A stretch of 46,438 bases of DNA from Promicromonospora sp. MEB111 (GTDB taxonomy: Bacteria; Actinomycetota; Actinomycetes; Actinomycetales; Cellulomonadaceae): NCBI RefSeq assembly GCF_030209445.1, contig NZ_JARVSD010000027.1, positions 1-46,438 of the forward strand. The letters run 5' to 3'. Position numbers and translations under genes: made by a program. Each line of letters opens with the position of its first letter. Position 1 is the stretch's first letter. The notes beneath the pieces were generated by a model. That model did not search any database. It worked only from the letters and a program-made list of their open reading frames with translations, and was not told the DNA's origin. Positions 8,349 through 15,986 of the stretch are shown piece after piece.

Positions 8349-9743
8349 CTATGCCTGCTCGGCGGGGGTGGCCTTCTCGACCCGCACCGGGAAGGTGACC
8401 GGGATGCTCACCGGCTGGCGCATCCACAGCGACCGGTCCCACGTGACGTCGGCGGCGGGGATCCGCAGCACGACCTCCAGGCGGCGCAGCACCGTCTCGA
8501 CGGCGATCCGCGCGATCACGCGCGCCGTGCGGGGCGCCGGGCACGCGTGCGGGCCGGTGCCGAAGGAGACGTGGGCCCGGCTGCCCACGTGGTCCCACGG
8601 GTCGCCGGTGTCCATGCGCGGGTCCGTGTTCGCCGCGTGGATCGCCAGGACGAGCGGGTCGCCCGCCGCGACGAGCTTGTCGTCGAGCACGACGTCCTGC
8701 CGGGCGAAGCGGGGCAGGCTGTGGATCGTCGGCGTGGAGCGCCACAGCACCTCGTCCATCGCGCTGTCCAGGTCGATGCGGCCGCCGTGCAGCCGCCCCG
8801 AGAACCGCGCGTCCGCCAGGGTCAGCAGCAGGGTCTGCGCCACCCAGGCGGTCAGCGTCAGGTTGCCCGAGTAGGCCACGGCGAGCAGGGTGTGGGTGAC
8901 CTCGACGTCGTCCCGCATGTTCGGGTGGGCCACCAGCGAGCTCGCCAGGTCGCGCCGCGGGTGCTCCCGGCGCACCGCCACGAGGTCGCCGAGCATCCGG
9001 TCCATCTCGTGCACGGCGTCGGCGGAGTCGGTGCCACCCCCGGCCATCCGGCGCGTCAGGTCGAACAGGCGCTGCCCGTCCTCCGGGTCGAGGCCGATCA
9101 TGTCGGCGACCACGAGGAGCGGGATCACCGACGCGTACTCCAGCATCAGGTCCGCGCGGCCGCGGTCCTCGAAGCGGTCGATGAGCAGGTTGCAGAAGGA
9201 CCGCACCTTCGCCGCCGTGAGCGGCTCGGAGAGCTGCTCGAACGCGTCGTCGAGGGGCACGCGCAGGCGCTGCCGGAGGGCGCCGTCGGCGTGGTTGGCG
9301 GAGAACCGCTGGTGCGACGTGAGCACGGGGCGCAGGCCCGACGTCCGCGACAGACCGCCGCGCGCGTGCCCGTTCCAGAGCTGCGGGTCGGTGGCGAACA
9401 CGTGCTCGTTGCGCATGATGTCGTAGACGAGCCGCTGCCCCATGACCAGCCACGCGGGCACCCCGGGCTCCAGCTCGACCGGGGCCACCTCGCCCCACTG
9501 CGCCTCGAGCTCGTCGTAGAGCTCGCGCGGGTCGGCCAGCCCCGACGCCCGGACCAGCGGCGTCAGGTGCGTGACGGCGTCGAGCCGCAGCGGCCGCGTG
9601 CCTCGCCAGGGGCGGTGGTCCTGGGTGTCGGACAGGTCGTCGAGCACGGTTGCGGGCCTCTCGCGGGACGGCTCCGGCCCGCGCGGACGGCTCGGATGCC
9701 TCGGGGGGACTTGTCGGATATCACCCAGTTCGTGTATTTTCAT
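8349..9743 (-). CDS. Cytochrome P450
   Basis: 464 aa. The haem-binding loop FGTGPHACPAPRTAR places the thiolate Cys at about residue 401. The K-helix reads DEVLWRSTP, so the normally invariant E-x-x-R is E-V-L-W with the Arg one place late. The I-helix reads AYSGNLTLT, lacking the usual acidic residue before Thr. The soluble bacterial monooxygenase would need separate ferredoxin and reductase partners, none of which are here. The ATG at 9743 was chosen because TACGGT lies exactly 6 nt upstream, a leaderless arrangement; an internal GTG after about 30 residues is the alternative. It is divergent from an IclR regulator, which probably controls it. The substrate is unknown. Confidence 0.88.
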   Translation of the reverse strand: MKIHELGDIRQVPPRHPSRPRGPEPSRERPATVLDDLSDTQDHRPWRGTRPLRLDAVTHLTPLVRASGLADPRELYDELEAQWGEVAPVELEPGVPAWLVMGQRLVYDIMRNEHVFATDPQLWNGHARGGLSRTSGLRPVLTSHQRFSANHADGALRQRLRVPLDDAFEQLSEPLTAAKVRSFCNLLIDRFEDRGRADLMLEYASVIPLLVVADMIGLDPEDGQRLFDLTRRMAGGGTDSADAVHEMDRMLGDLVAVRREHPRRDLASSLVAHPNMRDDVEVTHTLLAVAYSGNLTLTAWVAQTLLLTLADARFSGRLHGGRIDLDSAMDEVLWRSTPTIHSLPRFARQDVVLDDKLVAAGDPLVLAIHAANTDPRMDTGDPWDHVGSRAHVSFGTGPHACPAPRTARVIARIAVETVLRRLEVVLRIPAADVTWDRSLWMRQPVSIPVTFPVRVEKATPAEQA

Positions 9744-9749
9744 TGATTC

Positions 9750-9755
9750 ACCGTA
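9750..9755 (-). promoter_or_regulatory. -10 box TACGGT, leaderless P450 promoter
   Basis: The minus strand reads TACGGT-GAATCA-ATG: a TAnnnT hexamer with a 6-nt gap to the start codon. No Shine-Dalgarno sequence precedes the ATG. The surrounding 9731-9760 stretch is unusually AT-rich for this genome. Confidence 0.55.
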
Positions 9756-9841
9756 TCTGTGCAGTCGTCCTCGATCGCCCAGGGTGAACCCACCCACGTT
9801 GCCGTCTTGTACCGTGACCTCGGCCACACCCGTGGCTACCA

Positions 9842-9859
9842 TGTCTGCGAGGGCAGACA
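9842..9859. promoter_or_regulatory. Perfect 7-4-7 palindrome, candidate IclR operator
   Basis: TGTCTGC-GAGG-GCAGACA lies in the 240-bp divergent gap between the P450 and the IclR gene, about 90 bp upstream of the P450 -10 and 125 bp before the regulator start. The position suits control of both genes. A TTGCAC hexamer at 9865-9870 may be the regulator -35. Binding by this IclR protein is inference. Confidence 0.5.
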
Positions 9860-9983
9860 AACTGTTGCACCCTCGAACCACCCTGTCGAGTCTTCCCGGA
9901 CCACGTTCACCCTCGACAGAGCACAGTCGAAAGGCAGCGTCACACAGGTACCGTCGGCCTCCTCCGACGAGCAAGGGGGACAC

Positions 9984-10745
9984 GTGACACTGGACTCCGA
10001 GCGGGAGCGCCCGGACGACCTGGTACAGAGCGTTGCCCGCGCCTTCCGTGTCCTCGAGGTCGTCACCCGCTTTCCGGGCCTGCCCGTCAAGGCGATCGCA
10101 CGCCGCAGCGGCCTCAACCTCTCCACGACGTACCACCTCGTGCGCACGCTCGCCTACGAGGGCTACGTGACCCGGCTCAAGGACGGCACCTACGACGTCG
10201 GCGAGCAGGTGAGCCACCGGTTCTACGAGCAGCTCGGCTCGCTCGGCCGCGGCCCCGACACCCGCGAGGTGCTGCGCCACCTCGCGCAGAGCAGCGGCTA
10301 CAGCGCGTACCTGGGCCGCATCAGCGCGGGCCGGGTGGTCGTGGTCGACTACGCGGAGGCCCCCGGCTCCCCGTACATCGAGGACCTGGAGCGCGGGCTC
10401 GACGTCTCGGCGCACGCCACCGCGCTCGGCAAGGCGCTGCTGCTGGGCATGTCCCGCCGCGAGCGCCACGAGCTGGTGGTCGACGCCGGGATGCGCAAGT
10501 TCACGCCGCGGACCGCGGCCGACATGACGGCGCTCGACGCCCAGCTCGCCCGCCTGCGCCCCGACGCCGTCGTCGAGGAGCACGGGGAGTTCCGCAACGA
10601 CATCGCCTGCGCCGCCCATCTCGTCCCCCGCCGTGCGGGTGACGACACGACGTGGGCCGTCGGGCTGAGCATCCCGGGCGAGGTGGTGCCGCCGCACGCC
10701 CGCCGGGAGCTGAGCCTGGTGGCGGGAGACCTCGCGGGGGCCTGA
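9984..10745 (+). CDS. IclR-family transcriptional regulator
   Basis: 253 aa. An N-terminal winged helix (about residues 10-75) includes VQSVARAFRVLEVV and the recognition region AIARRSGLNLSTTYHLVRTL. A C-terminal effector domain contains ARISAGRVVVVDY-like strands, LDVSAHATALGKALL and the closing AVGLSIPGE block typical of IclR sensor domains. The GTG start is preceded by AAGGGGGA at a proper distance and gives a family-typical length; in-frame upstream codons would add a tail with no similarity. It is divergent from the P450, which is its probable target. The stop codon sits inside a hairpin that ends the unit against the convergent sigma gene. Confidence 0.88.
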   Translation: MTLDSERERPDDLVQSVARAFRVLEVVTRFPGLPVKAIARRSGLNLSTTYHLVRTLAYEGYVTRLKDGTYDVGEQVSHRFYEQLGSLGRGPDTREVLRHLAQSSGYSAYLGRISAGRVVVVDYAEAPGSPYIEDLERGLDVSAHATALGKALLLGMSRRERHELVVDAGMRKFTPRTAADMTALDAQLARLRPDAVVEEHGEFRNDIACAAHLVPRRAGDDTTWAVGLSIPGEVVPPHARRELSLVAGDLAGA

Positions 10746-10753
10746 CCCCCGCG
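10733..10753. terminator. GC hairpin between convergent IclR and sigma genes
   Basis: CGCGGGGG-CCTGA-CCCCCGCG is an 8-bp perfect stem with a 5-nt loop overlapping the IclR stop at 10743-10745. There is no T-run, as is usual for hairpins of high-GC actinobacteria. The convergent placement suggests it acts in both directions. Confidence 0.55.
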
Positions 10754-10759
10754 GGCTAC

Positions 10760-11647
10760 TCAGCCCGGCTGCCGGCGTAGGCCGGCCAGGCGCTCCGGAT
10801 TGCGGAACACCATGACGCGCGCCAGCAGGCCGTCCTGGTCGCCGGTGCCGTACTCGGCGACGGTCGCCATGGCGGGCGCGCCGTCGAGCAGCGCGAGCAT
10901 GCCCGACGCCCCGTTGATCTCCACGGGGACCCACTCCATGCACCCCACGGTCGTGTCACCGGCGAAGGCGACCAGGGCGCGCGAGACCTTGTCGGCTCCG
11001 CGGATGATCCGGCGCGCGGCGCGGACGACGCCGCCGCCGTCGGTCACGAGCTCCACCTCGGGGGCGAGCGCCGCGAGCACGCCCGCGACGTCGCCGGTGA
11101 AGCACGCCGTGAGAAACCGTTCGGTCGCCTCGGCGTGCTGGGGTCCCGCGGGCGTGTACCGCGGCCGCCGGGCGCGCACGTGCTCGCGGGCCCGGTGGGC
11201 GGTCTGCCGCACGGTGGCGACCTCGCGGTCGAGCGCCCCGGCGATCTCCTGGTAGGGCAGGTCGAACACCTCGCGCAGCACGAACACCGCGCGCTCCACG
11301 GGCGACAGCGTCTCCAGCACCACGAGCAGCGCCAGCGACACCTCCTCGGCGCGCTCGACCGGCAGGGCGGCGTCGGGCGTGGTGAGGATCGGGTCGGGCA
11401 GCCACGGCCCCACGTACGTCTCGCGCACCCGGCGCAGCGTGCGCAGCCGGTTCAGCGCGAGGCGCGTGGTGATCCGCACCAGATAGGCCCGCGGGTCGAG
11501 GACGTCGGAGCGGTCCTTCGCCGACCAGCGCAGCCAGGCCTCCTGCACCACGTCCTCGGCGTCGGCGGCCGCGCCGAGCATCTCGTAGGCGACGGTGAAC
11601 AGGAGACGGCGGTTGTCGGTGAAGGCCAGGGTGGCGTCGTCCCCCAC
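10760..11647 (-). CDS. ECF41-family RNA polymerase sigma factor
   Basis: 295 aa. Sigma-2 lies at about residues 10-75 (AADAEDVVQEAWLRW), then YVGPWLPDP at 78-86, the linker signature of ECF41 factors. Sigma-4 includes LSPVERAVFVLREVFDLPYQEIA. The C-terminal SnoaL-like extension carries TDGGGV and ends with RNPERLAGL, matching the DGGGK and NPDKL motifs known in this group. That extension modulates activity in place of a classical anti-sigma factor. The GTG start shares one base with the stop of the preceding carboxymuconolactone-decarboxylase-like gene (TAGTG), so the two are coupled; such partners are characteristic of ECF41. The DGGGK Lys is replaced by Val. Confidence 0.92.
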   Translation of the reverse strand: MGDDATLAFTDNRRLLFTVAYEMLGAAADAEDVVQEAWLRWSAKDRSDVLDPRAYLVRITTRLALNRLRTLRRVRETYVGPWLPDPILTTPDAALPVERAEEVSLALLVVLETLSPVERAVFVLREVFDLPYQEIAGALDREVATVRQTAHRAREHVRARRPRYTPAGPQHAEATERFLTACFTGDVAGVLAALAPEVELVTDGGGVVRAARRIIRGADKVSRALVAFAGDTTVGCMEWVPVEINGASGMLALLDGAPAMATVAEYGTGDQDGLLARVMVFRNPERLAGLRRQPG

Positions 11648-12282
11648 TAGCCCTCACCCACCTGGGCGAGCGGACCGCCCATCGGCACCTCGCACCGGTC
11701 GCTGAAGCCCTGCGCGCTCAGCCCCATCGCGGCGTTGATCCGGCTGCGCAGGTTCTCCACGGCCACGATCGCGACGAGCTCGGTGAACGCCTCCTGCCCG
11801 AGGGCGTCGGTCAGGCGCGCGGCCAGCTCGTCGTCGACGGTGGGCGGCGTGGCCGTCTCGGCCTCCGCGAGCGCCAGCACGTCGCGCTCCAGGTCGGTGA
11901 AGCGCTCGCTCGTCCGCCAGACGGGGACGTCGTGCAGCTTCGAGGGGTCCATGTGCTGATGCTGCGCCTCCCAGTACCCGAAGTCCACGCACCACGTGCA
12001 GCCGATCTGGACGGACGTGGCCATGACGGCCAGTGACTTCAGGCCCGGGTCGAGCGCCTTCCAGCCGCCCACGCCGAGCTCGGTCAGGGCGTACGTGTGG
12101 GTCACCTTCCCGTGGTGCCCGACGGCGACCAGCGGGTCGAGCACCGCGCCGTACCGCAGGCGGGAGAACGCGGCCATGGCCCGGTTGGTCAGGGTGCGCG
12201 GCAGGACGCCGCCGACCCGGGTACTGATGCTGCGCCCGGTGCTGTCGGCGCTGCGCCCGGTGCTCCTCGGCGTGCTGGACAT
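11647..12282 (-). CDS. Carboxymuconolactone decarboxylase / AhpD-like protein
   Basis: 211 aa. C95-T-W-C98 in VQIGCTWCVDFG is the CxxC redox motif of the AhpD-like alkylhydroperoxidase core; the all-helical fold follows. HQHM soon after the CxxC fits the family. These proteins reduce peroxides or disulfides; true gamma-carboxymuconolactone decarboxylases lack the Cys pair, so a redox role is favoured. It is first in a two-gene operon with the ECF41 factor and lies directly behind a match to the ECF41 promoter, implying positive autoregulation. The N-terminal 20 residues are Ser/Arg/Thr-rich and unstructured; a start slightly downstream is possible. Confidence 0.85.
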   Translation of the reverse strand: MSSTPRSTGRSADSTGRSISTRVGGVLPRTLTNRAMAAFSRLRYGAVLDPLVAVGHHGKVTHTYALTELGVGGWKALDPGLKSLAVMATSVQIGCTWCVDFGYWEAQHQHMDPSKLHDVPVWRTSERFTDLERDVLALAEAETATPPTVDDELAARLTDALGQEAFTELVAIVAVENLRSRINAAMGLSAQGFSDRCEVPMGGPLAQVGEG

Positions 12283-12320
12283 GATCGGCTCCGTTCGACG
12301 GCTCGGCTAGGACCCATCCA

Positions 12321-12347
12321 GACACCGCCCGAGCGGCGGACGTGACA
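12321..12347 (-). promoter_or_regulatory. ECF41-type promoter, TGTCACG-N16-TGTC
   Basis: On the minus strand TGTCACG (12347-12341) is followed by exactly 16 nt and TGTC (12324-12321). The published ECF41 consensus is TGTCACA-N16-CGTC, so 9 of the 11 defined bases and the spacing agree. It lies about 39 nt upstream of the carboxymuconolactone-decarboxylase-like start, leaving a leader of about 30 nt. It probably drives that gene and the sigma factor itself. Confidence 0.8.
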
Positions 12348-12453
12348 TCGCCGGACGGTGACCCAGGTCACAGCCCGCCGCCGGCCCGCAGGCCGGCCGC
12401 TGTCGGCCCACTGTCGGCCCGCCGTCGCCCCGCCGTCGCCCCGCCGTCGGAGG

Positions 12454-12523
12454 TTCTCTTCGAGGCCCGACTTTCTTCGCTTTGAGCTGCCTCAAAGCGA
12501 AGAAACTTAGGCCTCAAAGAGGA
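12454..12523. repeat. Hairpin repeat element, copy A
   Basis: The core is TTTCTTCGCTTTGAG, loop CTGC, then its exact complement: a 15-bp perfect stem at 12472-12486/12491-12505. Outer arms at 12462-12467/12510-12515 and 12454-12460/12517-12523 extend the pairing with mismatches. It lies in the 297-bp gap between the ECF41 promoter and the stop of the lipid-kinase gene (all minus strand). The T/A-rich core contrasts with the surrounding GC. It is related to elements at 25131, 28173 and 34684. Confidence 0.85.
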
Positions 12524-12579
12524 GCTGCGAGGGCAGCCCGACCGGAACGACGTCGGCGGGCAGGCCGGACGGCACCGCG

Positions 12580-13551
12580 TCAGGCCGGGACGCAGAGGGT
12601 CAGCGACTCGCGGTGGGCCGCCACCGTCACCGGGACCGGGCCCATGGGCTCGCCGTCCGCGTACGTGACCAGGCCCTCGGGAGCCGTCAGGCGGACGGCG
12701 GTCGCGCGCAGCGTCGTGACCTCCGGCCGCTCGACGTGCGTGCCGGCCTTGATCAGCGAGTCGAACGCGAGGAGCCGGAACCGGCCCATCGCCTGGACGA
12801 GCGTGACGTCGAGCAGGCCGTCGGCCGGGTCCGCGCCGGGGCAGATCGGCACGCCGCCGCCGTAGGTCCTGGTCAGACCGATCGCGAGCATGTACCCGTC
12901 CTGCTCCAGCACCCGCAGGCCGGACGCCGGTGCCCCGCCCGGCGCGGGCAGGTCCGGCGCGGCCGCACCAGGGCCCGGCTCCCCCGTCAGCTCCAGCCGG
13001 TACCCGAACCGCCGCAGCCGTAGCCACTCGATGTAGACGGCGGCCAGGTACCGGGCGGGCCCCCGGGGCCACGTCATCCGGTTGGTGCGCTCGTTGGTGC
13101 GCGAGTCCAGGCCCGCGCACAGCACGGTGACGAAGTGCCGCACCGTGCCGTCGGCGGCCGTGACGGTGCCCGTGTCGACGCGGCGGCGGGCGCCGTCGAG
13201 CGCGAGGTCGGCGGCGGCCGCGGCGTCGTCCAGCGGGATGCCGTGCTCGCGGGCCAGGTCGTTGCCCGTGCCGCCGGGGATCACGGCCAGCGGGATGCCC
13301 GAGGCCAGCACAGGCCCCAGCACCGACGAGACCGTGCCGTCGCCGCCGACCACGACGACGACGTCGGGCCGCTCGTCGACGGCCTGCCGCCCGAGCTCGA
13401 CGGTCTCGCGCTCGTCCGCGCCCTGGTAGACCTTGACGTGTGCGCCCCGGGCCCGCAGCCGGTCGACGGCGACGTGCCCGCTGTCCGCCCCGACACCGTG
13501 GCCCGAGGCGGGGTTCACGAGCACCGCGATGTGCCCGACCTGCTCAGTCAT
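12580..13551 (-). CDS. Diacylglycerol kinase-family lipid kinase
   Basis: 323 aa. VVGGDGTVSS (GGDGT at 69-73) and IPGGTGNDLAR (93-99) are the ATP-binding motifs of the DAGK catalytic domain, and VTYADGEPMG near the C-terminus carries the second-domain Asp-Gly-Glu. The enzyme phosphorylates diacylglycerol or a related lipid alcohol to phosphatidate at the membrane face. It lies 9 nt downstream of the flavoprotein stop, clearly one operon. The same four-gene set (glpD, TetR, flavoprotein, lipid kinase) surrounds M. tuberculosis Rv2252, a characterised diacylglycerol kinase. The ATG follows TAGGTT by 6 nt, but that TAG is also the upstream stop codon, so an internal leaderless promoter is only possible. 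Confidence 0.9.
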   Translation of the reverse strand: MTEQVGHIAVLVNPASGHGVGADSGHVAVDRLRARGAHVKVYQGADERETVELGRQAVDERPDVVVVVGGDGTVSSVLGPVLASGIPLAVIPGGTGNDLAREHGIPLDDAAAAADLALDGARRRVDTGTVTAADGTVRHFVTVLCAGLDSRTNERTNRMTWPRGPARYLAAVYIEWLRLRRFGYRLELTGEPGPGAAAPDLPAPGGAPASGLRVLEQDGYMLAIGLTRTYGGGVPICPGADPADGLLDVTLVQAMGRFRLLAFDSLIKAGTHVERPEVTTLRATAVRLTAPEGLVTYADGEPMGPVPVTVAAHRESLTLCVPA

Positions 13552-13560
13552 GGCCGCAAC

Positions 13561-15192
13561 CTATCCGAGGGTGTCTCCGAGCAGGGCGCCCGGGTTCATG
13601 ATCCCGGCCGGGTCCAGCTCGGCCCGCACCGCACGGAGCATGCGCAGGCCCGTCGCCCCGATCTCCTGCTCCAGCCAGGGCGCGTGGTCGGCGCCGACGC
13701 CGTGGTGGTGGCTGATGGTGCCGCCCGCCGCCATGATCGCGTCGTTCACGCCGGACTTGACCCGGTCCCACGGCTCCAGCGGGTCGGTACCCAGCCCGGC
13801 GATCACCGTGAAGTACAGCGAGGCGCCCGTCGGGTAGACGTGCGAGATGTGGCACAGGATGCGGTGCTTCGCGTGCTCCCGGTCGAACCCCTCGGCCAGC
13901 GCCGCGGTGACGGCCGCCTTGAGCGCGCGCAGGTTCGACCAGGTGGTGGCGGTCTCCAGCGTCTCGCAGAAGACGCCGGCGGCGAGCAGCGCGTCGCGCA
14001 GGTACGGCGCCCGGAACCGGCCGTGGTCCCAGGACGCGGCGAGCTTCTCGGCGGCGGGCCGGCCGCCCGCCTCGCGCAGCACGCGCGTGGTGGCCTCCCG
14101 GCGCGCGGCGGCGAGGTCCGCGGGCCCCTCGTGCAGCACGACGGCGGAGCAGCCCCGGGTCAGCGCCTTGCCGATGTTGCCGACCTGGGCCAGGGAGACG
14201 GCGGTCTCCTCCTCGTCGGACAGGCGGATCACCGTGGGGCCCGTGCCGAGCTGCGCCACGCGGCGCAGGCCGTCGGCGCCCGCGGCGAAGTCGCGGAAGG
14301 TCCAGGCGTCGAAGAGGCGCGCCTCGGGCGCGGGGTGCACCCGCAGGCGCACCCGGGTGATCACGCCGAACGTGCCCTCCGAGCCGAGGAACCAGCGCAC
14401 CAGGTCGGGCCCGGCCGCCGAGCCGGGCGCCCGGCCCAGGTCGAGCGTGCCCGTGGGCGTGACCACGCGCAGGCCGGTCACCATGGCGTCGAACCGCCCG
14501 TACCCGGCGGAGTTCTGGCCGGAGGAGCGCATGGCGGCGAACCCGCCGAGGGTCGCGAACTCGAAGCTCTGCGGAAAGTGCCCCAGCTCGAAGCCCCGGC
14601 GGGCCAGCGCGGCCTCGGCGGCGGGCGCCGTCGTGCCGGCGTGGAAGGTCGCCTCGTGGGAGACGTCGTCCAGGGCGACCAGGCCGGTGAGCCGGCGCAG
14701 GTCGAGGCTGACCACGCCCCGGTGCGTCCCGGCGTCCGGCGTCAGGCCGCCGGTCACGGCGGTGCCGCCGCCGAACGGCACGACGGCGAGGCCGCGCCCC
14801 ACCGCGACGGCCAGCACGGCGGCGACGTCGTCCTCCGAGCCGGGCCGCACCACGGCGCCCGGCGCCGCCTGCTCCGCGTGCCGGCGCCGCAGCAGGTCCG
14901 GCGTGGACTTGCCGCCCGCGTGCAGCAGCCGTACGTCGTGGCCGGTGTCCACGTGCTCGGCGCCGACGACCGCGGCGAGCGCCGCGACGTCGTCCCCGGG
15001 CAGGGGCGGGGTGCTGATCGTGACGTCGGCGAGGTCCGGGCCGGGCGGCGGGGCGGGCGTGCGGCCGAGCACGGCCGTGAGCAGGAGCTTCACGCCGCCC
15101 GGCAGCCCGTGGGCGCGGGCCGGGTCGCCCCAGCCGTCCCACCGCATGTCGATGCGCTCGTCCTGCGGCGGCTTCTCCGGCAGCGTGCTCAC
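13561..15192 (-). CDS. FAD-linked oxidase, alkyldihydroxyacetonephosphate synthase-like
   Basis: 543 aa, GTG start with GGAGGA upstream. The FAD-binding loop VPFGGGTAVTGG lies at about 138-149. GKSTPDLLRRR (94-104) resembles the substrate-side segment of alkyl-DHAP synthases. ISHHHGVGADHAPW and the terminal LDPAGIMNPG are typical of the vanillyl-alcohol-oxidase/AGPS superfamily. In eukaryotes AGPS swaps the acyl of acyl-DHAP for a fatty alcohol to start ether lipids. Bacterial homologues are often called FAD-binding oxidase and the true substrate is not proven. Operonic with the lipid kinase and divergent from TetR-glpD, which makes a glycerol-phosphate or DHAP-linked substrate plausible. Confidence 0.87.
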   Translation of the reverse strand: MSTLPEKPPQDERIDMRWDGWGDPARAHGLPGGVKLLLTAVLGRTPAPPPGPDLADVTISTPPLPGDDVAALAAVVGAEHVDTGHDVRLLHAGGKSTPDLLRRRHAEQAAPGAVVRPGSEDDVAAVLAVAVGRGLAVVPFGGGTAVTGGLTPDAGTHRGVVSLDLRRLTGLVALDDVSHEATFHAGTTAPAAEAALARRGFELGHFPQSFEFATLGGFAAMRSSGQNSAGYGRFDAMVTGLRVVTPTGTLDLGRAPGSAAGPDLVRWFLGSEGTFGVITRVRLRVHPAPEARLFDAWTFRDFAAGADGLRRVAQLGTGPTVIRLSDEEETAVSLAQVGNIGKALTRGCSAVVLHEGPADLAAARREATTRVLREAGGRPAAEKLAASWDHGRFRAPYLRDALLAAGVFCETLETATTWSNLRALKAAVTAALAEGFDREHAKHRILCHISHVYPTGASLYFTVIAGLGTDPLEPWDRVKSGVNDAIMAAGGTISHHHGVGADHAPWLEQEIGATGLRMLRAVRAELDPAGIMNPGALLGDTLG

Positions 15193-15263
15193 GCGTCCTC
15201 CGTGTCGTGTCGACGGCCATGTCGTGGTCGACGGCGTCCGGTGTTGGCCACCGACCGGCGTCG

Positions 15264-15279
15264 CGTTACAGTGTTACAC
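15264..15279. promoter_or_regulatory. Divergent promoter region with GTTACA repeats (candidate TetR operator)
   Basis: GTTACA-GT-GTTACA (15265-15278), with the small palindrome GTGTTACAC at 15271-15279, lies in the 90-bp gap between the flavoprotein and TetR starts. TACAGT at 15267-15272 could be the -10 for the TetR gene, whose ATG is 10 nt downstream. Repeats overlapping a -10 are what an autorepressor site would look like; binding is inference. Confidence 0.4.
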
Positions 15280-15282
15280 AAG

Positions 15283-15927
15283 ATGACAATTCGTAATGCA
15301 CTCCCCGAGGGGATCTCGCCCGCACCGGACGCGTTCGGCGACGGCCCGGGCGGCGACCCCGACGCCGCCCCCGACCGCACCGAGGCGCGCCTGCTGGAGG
15401 CCGCCGCCCGGCTCGTCGCCACGCGCGGCACCCGCGGCCTGTCCGTCACGGAGCTCGCCCGCGCGGCCGGCGTCTCGCGGCCCACGGTCTACCGCCGGTG
15501 GGAGTCCGCCGACGACGTGCTGCGCGCCCTGCTCGCGCACCGCGCCCAGCTCGTGATCACCGCCGTCGGTCCCCGGGCCGCCGACCGCGCGACGATCGTC
15601 GACAAGGTGGTGCGGTTCGGCGAGCTGCTGCGGGCCGACCCGGTCTACGGGCACCTCCTGACCGAGGAGCCCGAGGTCTTCACGCGGTACGCCTTCGAGC
15701 GGATCGGCCGGTCGCAGCGCGTGATCCTCGAGTGGCTCGCCGCCGCGGTCGCGGCGGCCCAGCGGGGCGGCACGGTCCGGGCCGGGTCCGCCACGGACAT
15801 GGCGGTCATGGTCCTGCTGATCTCCCAGTCGGCGGTGCTCTCGCACCGGACCGTCACCACCGTGATCGACGACGCCGCCCTGCGGGCCGAGCTCGCGCAC
15901 TCCCTGGACGGGTACCTCCGCCCCTGA
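15283..15927 (+). CDS. TetR-family transcriptional regulator
   Basis: 214 aa. An N-terminal helix-turn-helix at about residues 45-70 (LSVTELARAAGVSRPTVYRRW) is followed by the TetR connector VLRALLAHRA and an all-helical ligand domain. The ATG fits closely behind TACAGT; a GTG four codons upstream is in frame but lies within the putative -10. It is divergent from the flavoprotein-kinase operon and co-directional with glpD 59 nt downstream. It is the natural candidate to control both, perhaps in response to a lipid or acyl-CoA ligand, which cannot be predicted from sequence. Confidence 0.88.
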   Translation: MTIRNALPEGISPAPDAFGDGPGGDPDAAPDRTEARLLEAAARLVATRGTRGLSVTELARAAGVSRPTVYRRWESADDVLRALLAHRAQLVITAVGPRAADRATIVDKVVRFGELLRADPVYGHLLTEEPEVFTRYAFERIGRSQRVILEWLAAAVAAAQRGGTVRAGSATDMAVMVLLISQSAVLSHRTVTTVIDDAALRAELAHSLDGYLRP

Positions 15928-15986
15928 CCGGCGCGCCGGCCCGGCGTCCGCCACCCCAGAAGCCGACCCGACCAGGGAGCAGAACG

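Noticed and set aside
12307-12865. Short open frames across hairpin copy A encoding AKK-rich peptides, with similar ones at copies B, C and D
   Set aside because: They exist only because the repeat keeps frames open, have no ribosome site and overlap real genes or promoters.
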